DNA of 23,073 bases from CAYFIW01 sp964500645 (GCA_964500645.1 CAZCOH010000022.1:1-23073), one strand, 5' to 3'; shown: positions 8,841-17,484, counted from the first letter of the stretch. Made by a program: numbers and translations. The notes: generated by a model from the sequence alone, not told the origin.

Positions 8841-9200
8841 TTCTGTTGGCCTCCAATCTATTGGCGTAGTCAGTGGAATAGCTACATATTATATGATGCT
8901 ATCTTAATCCAGTCGTAAATCGATATGTGAAATACTTTCTGTAATTTTGGCGGTAATGTTGTCTTATTTGTTCACGCTTTTATTTCGATAGAAGATGATC
9001 ATTGTATGTGCATTGTGGCAGTCCAATTGAAGAATACATGTATCCAGCTGTTTATAGGGATGGGAACCAAGCTAACATGTATTACCTTCGGGGTAGGATT
9101 ACTGAATCTAGCAGTTGCCGTAATTGATAACTACGTCGTGCCGTTAGACCTTATATGAACGTTGAAAGAGATAATCAAGAACGGATGACAGAGGTGGACT
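8841..9200. promoter_or_regulatory. Divergent intergenic region between MmgE/PrpD and glutamate dehydrogenase
   Basis: 360 bp without a convincing gene. It must carry the start signals of both divergent genes. The clearest element is a TATAAT hexamer on the minus strand (8888-8893). On the plus strand a GAGGTGG ribosome-binding site (9191-9197) precedes the TTG start of glutamate dehydrogenase. I saw no strong inverted repeat that would mark an operator, and no riboswitch-like structure. Confidence 0.5.
8888..8893 (-). promoter_or_regulatory. Putative -10 element for MmgE/PrpD
   Basis: The minus strand reads TATAAT, a perfect sigma-70 -10 hexamer, 47 bases before the ATG at 8840. The sequence 17-18 bases further upstream (TACGAC or similar) is a poor -35, so the call rests on the -10 and its distance only. 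Confidence 0.35.
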
Positions 9201-10466
9201 TTGGCTAATATAGAAAAGGATTCTCAGCATGTTTCTAGCCTAGATGAGGTAAACATTTTTTTTGACAGAGCTGCTGAGAGGTTATCACTGGACCAGGGCA
9301 TGCGCTCATTATTAAAAGCGCCATGGCGTGAGCTTAGCGTTTCGATTCCGATACGTATGGATAGCGGTGAGATGAAAATCTTTCATGGATACAGGGTCCA
9401 ACACAATGGAGCCCGCGGTCCATATAAAGGAGGAGTTCGCTATCATCCCGAGGCTGATATGGAGGAAGTCCGTGCTCTAGCCTCTCTTATGACATGGAAA
9501 ACGGCACTGGCGGACATTCCTTTTGGAGGTGCAAAGGGAGGAATCCAATGTGACCCCGCTTCCATGAGTCTCGACGAACTTAACCGTGTTACTCGACGCT
9601 ATGTTCAGAATATAGACCACATATTAGGTCCTAATAGAGATATTTTGGCTCCGGATTTAGGTACCAATTCTCAGACTATGGCCTGGGTTATGGATACGTA
9701 TGGCCAAATTCATGGACATAACCCCGCTTGCGTGACCGGAAAACCCGTCGAATTAGGGGGTTCGGAAGGTAGAGAATCTGCAACTGGTCGGGGGGCGGTT
9801 TACACCATGGCTGAGGCTGTTGGAGACATGGGAATAGAAATAAACGGTGCAAAAGTGGTGATACAGGGTTTTGGCAATGTTGGATCGTGGTTCGCGCGAA
9901 TCGCTGTTGAACATGGTTGCCTTGTAACCGCGGTGAGTGATGCAGAAAGCGGTGTTTACAACAGTAGAGGACTGGATGTTCAAGCCCTATCCACACATGT
10001 TAATGATTCTGGTTTTGTGGACGGATTCAAAGGGGCGGAACATATAACAAATGAAGAGCTATTAGAACTCAATTGTGATGTCTTGGTTCCTGCAGCCATT
10101 GATCGGGTTATTAATGCTGGAAATGCGGGTAACGTAAAAGCAGGCCTTGTAGTAGAGGCAGCTAACCATCCACTCACACCAGAGGCGGATGAGATCTTGG
10201 CTGATAACGGAATTATTGTATTACCAGACATCCTTGTAAACGCTGGGGGAGTCGTAGTCTCTTATTTTGAATGGACTCAAAATTTATATCAATATCGTTG
10301 GTCAGAAGAACGAGTGAATACAGAGTTGGGGGAAGTCATGTCTACTGCTTATAAAGCAGTAAAAGAGGAATCTCGTCGTAATAAAATATCTATGCGGGAA
10401 GCTGCATTAATGGTAGGCATTAGTCGGGTCGCCCGTGTAGTTGAAATGAGGGGATTCGTTCCTTAA
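9201..10466 (+). CDS. gdhA: Glutamate dehydrogenase (Glu/Leu/Phe/Val dehydrogenase family)
   Basis: 421 residues, the length of the short hexameric glutamate dehydrogenases that interconvert glutamate and 2-oxoglutarate plus ammonia. The substrate/catalytic block is clear: NGARGPYKGGVRYHP (69-83) with Lys76, MTWKTAL with Lys100, FGGAKGGI with the catalytic Lys112, and PDLGT with Asp152. The Rossmann motif GFGNVG is at 223-228, and Asp247 at the end of beta-2 (AVSDAES) suggests NAD preference. The start is TTG: an in-frame TGA sits at 9186-9188, a GAGGTGG site lies just before the TTG, and no ATG occurs before residue 34. A 13-bp stem hairpin follows the stop. It forms a link between amino-acid nitrogen and the TCA cycle, in keeping with the other amino-acid enzymes in the window. 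Confidence 0.95.
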   Translation: MANIEKDSQHVSSLDEVNIFFDRAAERLSLDQGMRSLLKAPWRELSVSIPIRMDSGEMKIFHGYRVQHNGARGPYKGGVRYHPEADMEEVRALASLMTWKTALADIPFGGAKGGIQCDPASMSLDELNRVTRRYVQNIDHILGPNRDILAPDLGTNSQTMAWVMDTYGQIHGHNPACVTGKPVELGGSEGRESATGRGAVYTMAEAVGDMGIEINGAKVVIQGFGNVGSWFARIAVEHGCLVTAVSDAESGVYNSRGLDVQALSTHVNDSGFVDGFKGAEHITNEELLELNCDVLVPAAIDRVINAGNAGNVKAGLVVEAANHPLTPEADEILADNGIIVLPDILVNAGGVVVSYFEWTQNLYQYRWSEERVNTELGEVMSTAYKAVKEESRRNKISMREAALMVGISRVARVVEMRGFVP

Positions 10467-10561
10467 TATCTCGACAGTAAATCTAGATCAGCGCAGCGCT
10501 TAAGATTTGGCATGTAGAGGGATACAAATTTCTGATTAATGAGGGAAGTTAGGAGATTTAG

Positions 10562-10605
10562 TATAAGCGTGAGACCTTTGATACGAATCAGATCTCACGC
10601 TTATA
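10562..10605. terminator. Strong bidirectional hairpin between converging genes
   Basis: TATAAGCGTGAGA (10562-10574) and its perfect reverse complement TCTCACGCTTATA (10593-10605) form a 13-bp stem with an 18-nt loop. It sits 95 bp after the glutamate dehydrogenase stop and 22 bp beyond the stop of the converging membrane-protein gene. T-rich sequence follows on the plus strand from 10622. Position and symmetry suit a shared transcription terminator; there is no tight U-run directly at the stem, so it is not a textbook intrinsic terminator. Confidence 0.65.
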
Positions 10606-10627
10606 GAGTGTGGTACCAGCGATTATT

Positions 10628-11409
10628 TTATTCTTTCTGACTTAGGGTAGCTATCCCTATCCATACCAGCGAGGCAACGGCTCCGAGGTATCCGATCATC
10701 ATCAAANNNNNNNNNNNNNNNNNNNNNNNNNNNNNNNNNNNNNNNNNNNNNNNNNNNNNNNNNNNNNNNNNNNNNNNNNNNNNNNNNNNNNNNNNNNNNN
10801 NNNNNNTATCCCTATCCATACCAGCGAGGCAACGGCTCCGAGGTATCCGATCATCATCAAAGGACTTTCATAGTCTATTAATGAGACCAGTGTTCCGAAT
10901 ATTCCGATGACGATCATTAGTCCACCTAGGATAGGGGTGAAGTTCTTTTGTAGAAGAATCCCGATACCGAAGAAGAAGATACCTACCCAAGTTGTGAAGG
11001 TAGCAATTGCTCCTACAGCCTGAGCACCGGCGAACATACTGGACGCCAAAGCCATATCCCCGCTATGAGATGCTTCCGCAGTAGCTACGGTGAATGCAAC
11101 TTCACCTAGTTGAGCAGCTGAACCAAGTGCCACCAAAAAAAATCCGAAACCAGCCAACAGGTACCCTGACCCACCCTCCATGCTGTTTTTTACAGTATTT
11201 AATCCAAATATTCCAATTAAAAACAAAACAGTAATCAAGGGAAAGGCGTATTTAACAACTTCGTTGTTGTCGCCTATTTCAGCAATCCATTTAGCTGGAT
11301 CACCTGAGGACGCACCGCCTAGCACAACCATTCCAATTACAATCCATCCAAGAATGGCAACGACCGGAGCGATTATCATAGATAAACCAGTCACTTTATT
11401 AGAATCCAT
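10628..11409 (-). CDS. Six-helix membrane protein of unknown function, interrupted by an assembly gap
   Basis: The reading frame starts at ATG 11407-11409 with a strong AAAGGAGA about 5 bases upstream, runs to the 100-N gap, and resumes on the far side to a TAA at 10628-10630. The 55 bases on each side of the gap are identical; if the gap is collapsed onto that overlap, the frame continues without break to a 208-residue protein ending in IATLSQKE. About six hydrophobic segments are visible, near residues 9-31, 53-70, 82-108, 125-153, 158-178 and 183-203, so it is an integral inner-membrane protein. The loops are short and Gly/Ala-rich; the one clearly hydrophilic loop is 32-50 (GASSGDPAKWIAEIGDNNE). 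I do not recognise the family. It stands alone, convergent with glutamate dehydrogenase and divergent from a Gfo/Idh gene. Confidence 0.8.
10652..10706. repeat. 55-bp copy left of the N gap
   Basis: These 55 bases are identical to 10807-10861 on the other side of the N run. The copy pair is best read as the overlap between two contig ends rather than a biological repeat. Confidence 0.95.
10707..10806. other. Assembly gap of 100 N
   Basis: Exactly 100 N, the conventional placeholder for a gap of unknown size. The duplicated 55-bp flanks indicate that the true gap length is probably negative (the contigs overlap). Confidence 0.99.
10807..10861. repeat. 55-bp copy right of the N gap
   Basis: Identical to 10652-10706. 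It encodes the same segment of the membrane protein (LMMIGYLGAVASLVWIGI) a second time. Confidence 0.95.
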
Positions 11410-11726
11410 ATTAGTCTCCTTTCAAGTCTTGATGATTCAAAATTCGGTTGTTACGTAAATTCGGTAGCCTGTTTATTAATCGTTAGCTAACAGATTACGT
11501 TGCAGACCACCTCATCCACGTTGGGAATATAAGATATAAAATGGAGAAATAACAGCTATTCAGAGGCATGGTTTTGTTGAATAAGTTTCTTACCAGACTT
11601 CAGATTTAGCATGACTGAAGGGTTTGTCGCAGGGTTGTATACCGACGTATTCTTCAAAGGAAAATTGTAGATATGAAATAAAATGTACTGAATTGTGCAG
11701 AAGGTTGGGTAAATGAAGGTTTCAAA
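11410..11726. promoter_or_regulatory. Divergent intergenic region between the membrane protein and Gfo/Idh 1
   Basis: 317 bp with no credible coding sequence. It holds the ribosome-binding sites of both divergent genes (AAAGGAGA on minus, GAAGG on plus) and presumably both promoters, though I could not pick a convincing -35/-10 pair. A short inverted repeat, CTTCAG (11598-11603) with CTGAAG (11615-11620), is the only symmetric element seen and is weak. Confidence 0.35.
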
Positions 11727-12920
11727 ATGTCTCTAGGATTTGGAATCATAGGTGCTGGCCAGAGGTGTATGTATTTTTTTGGTCCGGAAATACAAAAAAA
11801 TGATAAATCACATCTCGTTGCTGTGGCGGAAAAAGAAAGTGATCGCCTTCAGAGTGCGATTACTGACCTAGGTGGAAACATCCGTGGGTACACCAATATA
11901 GATGACCTACTGAGGGATAAAGACGTGGACGCAATTATCATATCGACACCAGACTACACACATAGAGAGCTTCTAGATAAAGCGTTGGACGCCGGAAAAC
12001 ATGTGATTTGTGAAAAGCCTATGGCCACCACATTTGATGATGCACTCCACATGACGCTTAGAGCTAGAGCTACTTCGAAAGTTGTGCAAATTGGTTTCTT
12101 GCTCCGCTTCGCACCTATGTTTGTCAGATTAAAAGAGATCGTGGATTCGGGCGCTGTAGGTAAATTAGTGCAAGTGAATGCCTCGGAGGTTATAGAGTAT
12201 TACCATGGCGCTTCATTTTTCAGGAGGTGGCAACGATATCGCAAAAACAGCGGAGGACTTCTGGTTCACAAGGCCTGTCATACATTTGACGTAGTCAACT
12301 GGCTTGTTGGATCGATTCCCAAGAGTGTTAGTGCGATAGGAGGGAGAGATACTTTTATAGAGAAACCTGAAGGTGCACAAAGATGTAGGGATTGCACGTT
12401 GATAGATACTTGTCCGGCAGCGTACAGACGCCAAGAGTACAGTTACACATATATGACGATAAAAGAGAGATCTGATGTCGCATATTTTGGGAATGATACC
12501 TGCCCGTATAACGTAACTAAAGATATAGTCGATAACGCGATGGTAATGACTACCTATGAAAATGGAGTTCGTTTCACGTTCAATTTTTCCACTACAGGCA
12601 GGAGACACGAAAGAAGTTTTATGCTGGTTGGAGATCAAGGTGTAATTACAGCCAGCCAGGCTGACGGTAAAATTGTCGTTGAACCATTGAAGGGAGAAAT
12701 AGAAGATTACATAATTCCTGAGGAATTAAGAGATGAACATGGTGGTGGTGACGAATATCTACTTGGATCGTTTCTTAATTCTGTCTACGAAGGTGAGCCT
12801 TCACCTGTCGACGTAAAAGCCGGAATGACTAGCCTGGCTGTTGCACTAGGAGCGACAGAGTCAATCGATAGTGGCGGAAACCTTATAGACTTAGCTCCAT
12901 ATTTGCAGGGATTGGATTGA
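11727..12920 (+). CDS. Gfo/Idh/MocA family oxidoreductase with a cysteine cluster
   Basis: 397 residues, NAD(P)-dependent oxidoreductase of the Gfo/Idh/MocA family, which usually acts on sugars, inositols or related cyclic polyols. The N-terminal Rossmann domain begins FGIIGAGQR (5-13). The diagnostic EKP motif is in CEKPMA (95-100). The catalytic region LLVHKACHTFDVVNWL (178-193) contains His181 and His185. An insert carries four cysteines, Cys220, Cys223, Cys229 and Cys259 (RCRDC, DTCPAAY, DTCPYN), a pattern seen in some members of the family and suggestive of a bound metal or structural site. ATG start with GAAGG 7 bases upstream. It stands alone between a divergent membrane-protein gene and a convergent VOC gene, so the neighbourhood does not indicate a substrate. 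Confidence 0.85.
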   Translation: MSLGFGIIGAGQRCMYFFGPEIQKNDKSHLVAVAEKESDRLQSAITDLGGNIRGYTNIDDLLRDKDVDAIIISTPDYTHRELLDKALDAGKHVICEKPMATTFDDALHMTLRARATSKVVQIGFLLRFAPMFVRLKEIVDSGAVGKLVQVNASEVIEYYHGASFFRRWQRYRKNSGGLLVHKACHTFDVVNWLVGSIPKSVSAIGGRDTFIEKPEGAQRCRDCTLIDTCPAAYRRQEYSYTYMTIKERSDVAYFGNDTCPYNVTKDIVDNAMVMTTYENGVRFTFNFSTTGRRHERSFMLVGDQGVITASQADGKIVVEPLKGEIEDYIIPEELRDEHGGGDEYLLGSFLNSVYEGEPSPVDVKAGMTSLAVALGATESIDSGGNLIDLAPYLQGLD

Positions 12921-12992
12921 GAAAATATCAGGAACGTAACTTCAGAATTTAGTTAAACACAATCTCTTTGTACAAATTACAGAACCTATATA

Positions 12993-13424
12993 TCAGATTT
13001 TTACTCCTACCGCCCAAACGTAACCATCAGGATCTTCTATGACAGTTTCACGCCATCCATGGGGTTTGTCATTAGCCGAAGCTACTATTTGATCATTCCG
13101 CATTCTTGCTTGCTTTTCCACTTGATCCGGGTCTAAACCCAAGATTCTAAGTTCAACACCTATACCTCTTTTAGAAGTGCCTGCCAAAAGTTCGGACCAA
13201 GGGTGATCTTCGAAAGTGTGATCGGCATGTAACATAAATTCCAATCCGGAGATTGATACCGCTGCAAAGTCTTCGTCTTGATACCGAATTTGGCCGTCCA
13301 GAACTTCTATATAAAAATTACTAGCCGCTTTTACATTTTTAACTAATAAGTTAATTGTGAATTCTGGAAGCGAGTGTCCATATTCTGGAGCCGTCATCCA
13401 GGGCTCACCTTTTCTTTTTTTCAT
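12993..13424 (-). CDS. VOC (glyoxalase/bleomycin-resistance/extradiol dioxygenase) superfamily protein
   Basis: 143 residues, one two-module VOC protein. The typical pattern is visible: INLLVKNVKAASNFYIEVLD (24-43), a second strand with LEFMLHADHTF (61-71), GVELRI with Glu91, and the closing WRETVIEDPDGYVWAVGV (124-141). Members bind a divalent metal and act as glyoxalases, dioxygenases, isomerases or small-molecule-binding resistance proteins; the sequence does not separate these. The ATG at 13422-13424 has AAAAGG about 7 bases upstream; Met10 is a possible shorter start. Convergent with Gfo/Idh 1 (72 bp between stops), divergent from the aldo/keto reductase. Confidence 0.8.
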   Translation of the reverse strand: MKKRKGEPWMTAPEYGHSLPEFTINLLVKNVKAASNFYIEVLDGQIRYQDEDFAAVSISGLEFMLHADHTFEDHPWSELLAGTSKRGIGVELRILGLDPDQVEKQARMRNDQIVASANDKPHGWRETVIEDPDGYVWAVGVKI

Positions 13425-13703
13425 AAATTTGCCTTTTAACGAATTTTTAACCTTTTAGAGACCATCATCAAATCCAGTTTGACTTGCTGATAATAACAAG
13501 TCACACGTCATTGAGACTCAAAACAGCGATTACGGCAATTCGATTGCGACATAGGTCGAGGTAATTTCCGACTTACGAAGAAATGTGCACTAATTTCTTT
13601 TTTTTATGTTGTTTCGGTATTGGCGGACACTGGACAATTAAGCTTGATTCAACGTGCTAGTATTTCGATGGGATATTGAACTTTATTGAAGAGAGGAAAA
13701 GTC

Positions 13704-14693
13704 ATGGAACAACGACAACTCGGTAATAGCGATCTTTATACCTCGGCAATTGGTTTCGGAACTTGGGAAATGAGTACTACCATGTACGGAGCTATCGATA
13801 TCAAGGAAGCTAGTGACGCTGTAAACTCAGCAATCGACCACGGAATAACCTTGTTTGATACAGCGGAGGTCTATGGCCCTTATCATTCAGAGATTCTATT
13901 ATCCAAAGCTCTTGGAAATAAAAGAAAAGATATAGTTCTTGTTAGCAAAGTTGGCTTTGATTATGACGATGACGGTAACAATCTCGGGCGAAATTCGAAG
14001 CATGATCATGTTATTTCACGAGCTGAAGGTTGCCTTGAAAGACTAAATACAGATTACCTGGATTTGCTATTAATCCACTGGCCCGATCATGACACATCAT
14101 TTGAAGAACCAATACTCGCTCTCGAAAAACTGAAACAAGATGGGAAAATTAGGCATTATGGTGTTTCTAACTTCACTCCTGAAATGATGGATGAGTGTGA
14201 AAAATATGGTCGAATGACAGCTAATCAGGTCGGGTATCACATGTTTGACCGCCGCATGGAATCGAGAGTTCTTCCTCATTGTTTAGAAAAGAATATCGGG
14301 TTCATGGCTTATGGGACGCTTGGATTTGGATTACTTTCTGGAGCTTTTACCACTGAAACCACTTTTGGTGCAGGTGACTGGAGAAGTAGTGGTATGGCAT
14401 TTAAACTTCCCTTATTTCAACCTGAGGAATTTGAAAAAGAATTAAGAGTGGTAGAAAGATTGAAGGAGATATCCGCACGCCATGATAAATCTATTGCTCA
14501 AATGGCAATAGCGTGGACTCTCGGCCACCCAGCAGTATCAGTTGGTCTTGTAGGGGTTCGCAATGAATGGGAATTGAAGGAAAATGTTGCCGCCGTAGAA
14601 TGGGTACTTGACGAAGCGACAAGAGAGGAAATCGATTCCATATTTATAGAGGAAAATGTTCCGACTCACGTCAATACTGATCAAGCCATCTAA
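13704..14693 (+). CDS. Aldo/keto reductase
   Basis: 329 residues, an NADPH-dependent TIM-barrel oxidoreductase reducing aldehydes or ketones. The catalytic tetrad is complete: Asp52 and Tyr57 (FDTAEVYG), Lys82 (VSKVGF) and His125 (LLLIHWPD). The C-terminal coenzyme segment reads VGLVGVRNEWELKENV. An in-frame TTG at 13686 would add six residues, but the ATG at 13704 has GAGAGG 7 bases upstream and yields the usual RQLGNSDL beginning, so I use it. The sequence is close in style to the AKR families of general stress or sugar-aldehyde reductases. It lies 81 bp before the methyltransferase gene on the same strand, and the two may be cotranscribed. Confidence 0.9.
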   Translation: MEQRQLGNSDLYTSAIGFGTWEMSTTMYGAIDIKEASDAVNSAIDHGITLFDTAEVYGPYHSEILLSKALGNKRKDIVLVSKVGFDYDDDGNNLGRNSKHDHVISRAEGCLERLNTDYLDLLLIHWPDHDTSFEEPILALEKLKQDGKIRHYGVSNFTPEMMDECEKYGRMTANQVGYHMFDRRMESRVLPHCLEKNIGFMAYGTLGFGLLSGAFTTETTFGAGDWRSSGMAFKLPLFQPEEFEKELRVVERLKEISARHDKSIAQMAIAWTLGHPAVSVGLVGVRNEWELKENVAAVEWVLDEATREEIDSIFIEENVPTHVNTDQAI

Positions 14694-14774
14694 TCCAAAG
14701 TATTTAGAGATAGAAGACCAAAAGCTTCATAAATCTTCCATTCCTAACTCATTCGAAATATTTGGAGTTGTTTA

Positions 14775-15413
14775 ATGAAAGAAAAAAGCAAAGATCGGGT
14801 CCAGTGGGTCTATTCTTCTGGAAGTAATGAAGAATTATCTGAAAGGTATGATGAGTGGGCGAAGGACTACGATCAGGATTTGTCAGAGACTTTTGGATGG
14901 ATTGCTCCTAAAACCGCTTCTGATTATTTAGCGAAATATGTGCCTAAACATGGTCTCGTTCTTGATGCAGGAGCAGGAACAGGTTTAGTAGGTCTTTCAT
15001 TGGCAGAGCACGGATACAAAAACCTTATCGCGATGGACCTTTCGGAGGAAATGCTTAACAAGGCACGTGAAAAAGGCGTATATAACAAGTTTGACCAAAT
15101 GATTTTAGGAAAATCACTCAACTACGAGACCGATTTTTTTGACGGCGTAATAAGTGTTGGAGTCATGACTCTAGGACACGCAGGTCCAGATTCATTTGAT
15201 GAGCTAGTCAGGATTACTAAACCCTATGGATTTATAGTTTTTACAATAAGAACGGACGTCTATTTAGAAAATGGGTTTAAAGAAAAGCAGGAAGAAATGC
15301 TATCGAGTAAATTATGGGAATTAATGGACGTTAGTGATAAATTCCATCCCATGCCGGTCGGTGAACCTGAAGTTTTACACCAGGTTTGGGTTTATCGGGT
15401 TCTAAAAACTTAA
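14775..15413 (+). CDS. Class I SAM-dependent methyltransferase (WBSCR27-like)
   Basis: 212 residues. Motif I, LVLDAGAGTGLVG (61-73), and Asp88 at the end of beta-2 (IAMDLS) form the S-adenosylmethionine site. SVGVMTLGHAGPDSFDELVR (127-146) followed by ITKPYG and VFTIR is the post-motif region typical of the Williams-Beuren-region protein 27 group. The N-terminal helix RYDEWAKDYDQDL (24-36) is also typical of that group. Substrates of these enzymes are mostly unknown. The ATG has TTTGGAG 7 bases upstream. It follows the aldo/keto reductase and ends 55 bp before a 10-N gap. Confidence 0.85.
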   Translation: MKEKSKDRVQWVYSSGSNEELSERYDEWAKDYDQDLSETFGWIAPKTASDYLAKYVPKHGLVLDAGAGTGLVGLSLAEHGYKNLIAMDLSEEMLNKAREKGVYNKFDQMILGKSLNYETDFFDGVISVGVMTLGHAGPDSFDELVRITKPYGFIVFTIRTDVYLENGFKEKQEEMLSSKLWELMDVSDKFHPMPVGEPEVLHQVWVYRVLKT

Positions 15414-15468
15414 CCGTCTTTTGCTAGATAATTACAGATATATTCAGCCGATTTTCTTGATGTTCTTA

Positions 15469-15478
15469 NNNNNNNNNN
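15469..15478. other. Assembly gap of 10 N
   Basis: A run of 10 N in the intergenic stretch between the converging methyltransferase and Gfo/Idh 2 genes. Both stop codons are outside it, so neither gene is damaged. No flanking duplication was seen here, unlike the larger gap. Confidence 0.99.
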
Positions 15479-15491
15479 TACACAACAAGAT

Positions 15492-16598
15492 TTAATGGCA
15501 GTCAACTTGTCGGATATCGTATTTTCCCTCACTGAGAACAGGAAGTTGTCCTGAATCTATCATCATCCGCAAAGGGTTCTCTTTATTTTCCATCGGTATA
15601 GTAACTCTGGAATACGTGCGGGCAGATTCATATACAGCGTGAACCATTTCCAGTGCCTTGTACCCATTAATTGCGTCGTTTCTATAATCTTTGATTTCAC
15701 CCGATACCCATCTGGCAAATTCTGTTGCCTGCGCAACGCTACCCTCTAACATTTCAAATGACACATCGTCTGTACCGTGATTTGCGTAATTCCCATCAGG
15801 TTTATGAAGTGCCCATCCACATTTCTTTGTGTTCATGATTTTTACATCAGTTACTGTGAACTCAATCATTCCATCACTTCCGTAAACGCGTCCCCAAAAG
15901 CCATCGTAATCCGTCAGTCCCGATAAAATAGATGCCTGAACCCCATTAGTAAATCCAAACATCGCAATAGCCCTGTCTTCAATTGGAACCGATCTCGCCC
16001 ATTGATCGGTCTTACGTTCCACATTTCCCATAACCCATTCGCAGTCTGGATCGCCCAGCAAGTATCTGAAAGTATCAGAGATGTGTGATGAATAGTTCGG
16101 CAGACCATCACGAGCAAAGGCAGTTAAAAGCCTCACTTCTCCGATTTCCCCGTTTAAAATCATATCTCTGGCCAGGTTATAAGATGGTAAAAATCTTCTT
16201 TGATGGCCAATCGCGAGTTTGGCTCCTTTTTCTAGACAGTTATTGATCATTTCTGCTGCACTTTTGATGGAGTCCGACATCGGTTTTTCACATAAAATTC
16301 CCCTTACCCCATGAAATGCGGCCAATTCCACATTAGGAGCGTGAAGTCCATCCCAGACTGCAACAGAGACAACATCTGGACTTGTGTCTTTAAACATTGC
16401 GCCGGGTTCGGTGAAGTGAATGGGCGAATATCCCTCTATCCCAGAAAATGCCTCATCAAATTCGAGCATACTTTCGGGTCTCACATCACATAAACCGACT
16501 ATCTCATATCGACCCGATTCTAGGTATGCAAATACATGATTCTTACCAATTCGACCGCAACCGACTATGACTGCTTTTAATTTATTATTCGATATCAT
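15492..16598 (-). CDS. Gfo/Idh/MocA family oxidoreductase
   Basis: 368 residues, NAD(P)-dependent oxidoreductase. The Rossmann motif GCGRIGKNH is at 13-21 and Asp39 follows beta-2 (GLCDV), favouring NAD. The family EKP motif is in LCEKPMSDS (102-110). GHQRRFLPSY (131-140) is the typical strand after it. The usual catalytic His appears as His172 in SSHISDTFRYLLG, with Asp175 near it. It lacks the cysteine cluster of the other Gfo/Idh protein in the window and is not a close copy of it. The ATG start has only a weak purine-rich site (GAAAGA) close upstream. It lies 73 bp after the ABC permease gene on the same strand and may be read through from it. Confidence 0.85.
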   Translation of the reverse strand: MISNNKLKAVIVGCGRIGKNHVFAYLESGRYEIVGLCDVRPESMLEFDEAFSGIEGYSPIHFTEPGAMFKDTSPDVVSVAVWDGLHAPNVELAAFHGVRGILCEKPMSDSIKSAAEMINNCLEKGAKLAIGHQRRFLPSYNLARDMILNGEIGEVRLLTAFARDGLPNYSSHISDTFRYLLGDPDCEWVMGNVERKTDQWARSVPIEDRAIAMFGFTNGVQASILSGLTDYDGFWGRVYGSDGMIEFTVTDVKIMNTKKCGWALHKPDGNYANHGTDDVSFEMLEGSVAQATEFARWVSGEIKDYRNDAINGYKALEMVHAVYESARTYSRVTIPMENKENPLRMMIDSGQLPVLSEGKYDIRQVDCH

Positions 16599-16671
16599 GG
16601 TCTTTCATCGCATCTGATTTCCAAACTCGGTTCATTTATCTCTGCTGGTTCCTAAAATCTTTTGGGATTAA

Positions 16672-17484
16672 CTATGAAATTCCGGTATCTCGTCTATTGA
16701 ATGTCCAAATGGAAAAGGTAAACATTAGTGCACAAACTAGAACTATCAACAAAAGATTTATAGGATCGATTCCTCTCAAAAGGACATCTGAGCCTCCATA
16801 ATAGAAAAAAGCAGAGACCCATTTCAGTGAGGACAATCCATCTATTAACCTAGGCAGGATATCCGCTATATAGCTGGCTGACACAAATATTGTTCCCGCA
16901 AATACAGCAACGGTTTTCTGTCCTTTGGCGCATTGGACAGATAAAGTTATTGAAAAAGTCACAAGTCCAAGTAACCACGCCATTAACGTAGCGTAGAAAA
17001 CGTTTAGCAAAGAAACATCAAAAGGAAACAACAGGGTTCCTATAAAAATCCCTATCCATACTGAAAACGCAATAATTAACATCTGCGACGCCGCTGCCAA
17101 ATACTTCTGAACAAGCAATGTGAACCTACTGATAGGGCTTGCAAGGAGTAATTCGAGTGTGCCATCGTTTTCCTCATTACCGATAACGGAAGCACCAGCA
17201 ATAACACCAACAATGCTCAGTATTACAGGTAACATGAGCCCGTATAGTTCAATACCCAACCATCCTTCCGGAGTAGAGGCATATTCTAAATCCCCACCCC
17301 ATACTGCTTCCAAAGGTGCCGGAGCATTCTCAGACATCCTGTCGATTTCCGAGGAAAATGATTCATATAATCCAGTAAACATTAAGGCCAATAGAAACAG
17401 GCATGTAGACCATACAAATATGCTTCTCCACCTTGAAAAGAGATAAACAAAATAAATAGGAAAATTATTTAATGGATTAATCAT
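16672..17484 (-). CDS. ABC-2 type transporter permease
   Basis: 270 residues with about six membrane helices, near 22-42, 81-101, 130-153, 162-184, 190-210 and 242-262. The cytoplasmic stretch NEENDGTLELLLASPISR (103-120) after the second helix is the hallmark of ABC-2 family permeases that couple to DrrA/BcrA-type ATPases. Its start codon overlaps the end of the ATPase gene by 8 bases, so the two are translationally coupled and almost certainly form one exporter. Such two-gene systems export drugs, lipids, polysaccharides or peptides; nothing here identifies the cargo. A single permease gene implies a homodimer. Confidence 0.85.
   Translation of the reverse strand: MINPLNNFPIYFVYLFSRWRSIFVWSTCLFLLALMFTGLYESFSSEIDRMSENAPAPLEAVWGGDLEYASTPEGWLGIELYGLMLPVILSIVGVIAGASVIGNEENDGTLELLLASPISRFTLLVQKYLAAASQMLIIAFSVWIGIFIGTLLFPFDVSLLNVFYATLMAWLLGLVTFSITLSVQCAKGQKTVAVFAGTIFVSASYIADILPRLIDGLSSLKWVSAFFYYGGSDVLLRGIDPINLLLIVLVCALMFTFSIWTFNRRDTGIS

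Noticed and set aside
10652..10861. Two 55-bp direct repeats around the N run as a mobile-element target duplication
   Set aside because: They are far too long for a target-site duplication, and collapsing them restores an intact gene; assembly overlap explains them.
13686..13703. TTG at 13686 as start of the aldo/keto reductase
   Set aside because: The GAGAGG ribosome-binding site lies inside this extension and is spaced for the ATG at 13704.
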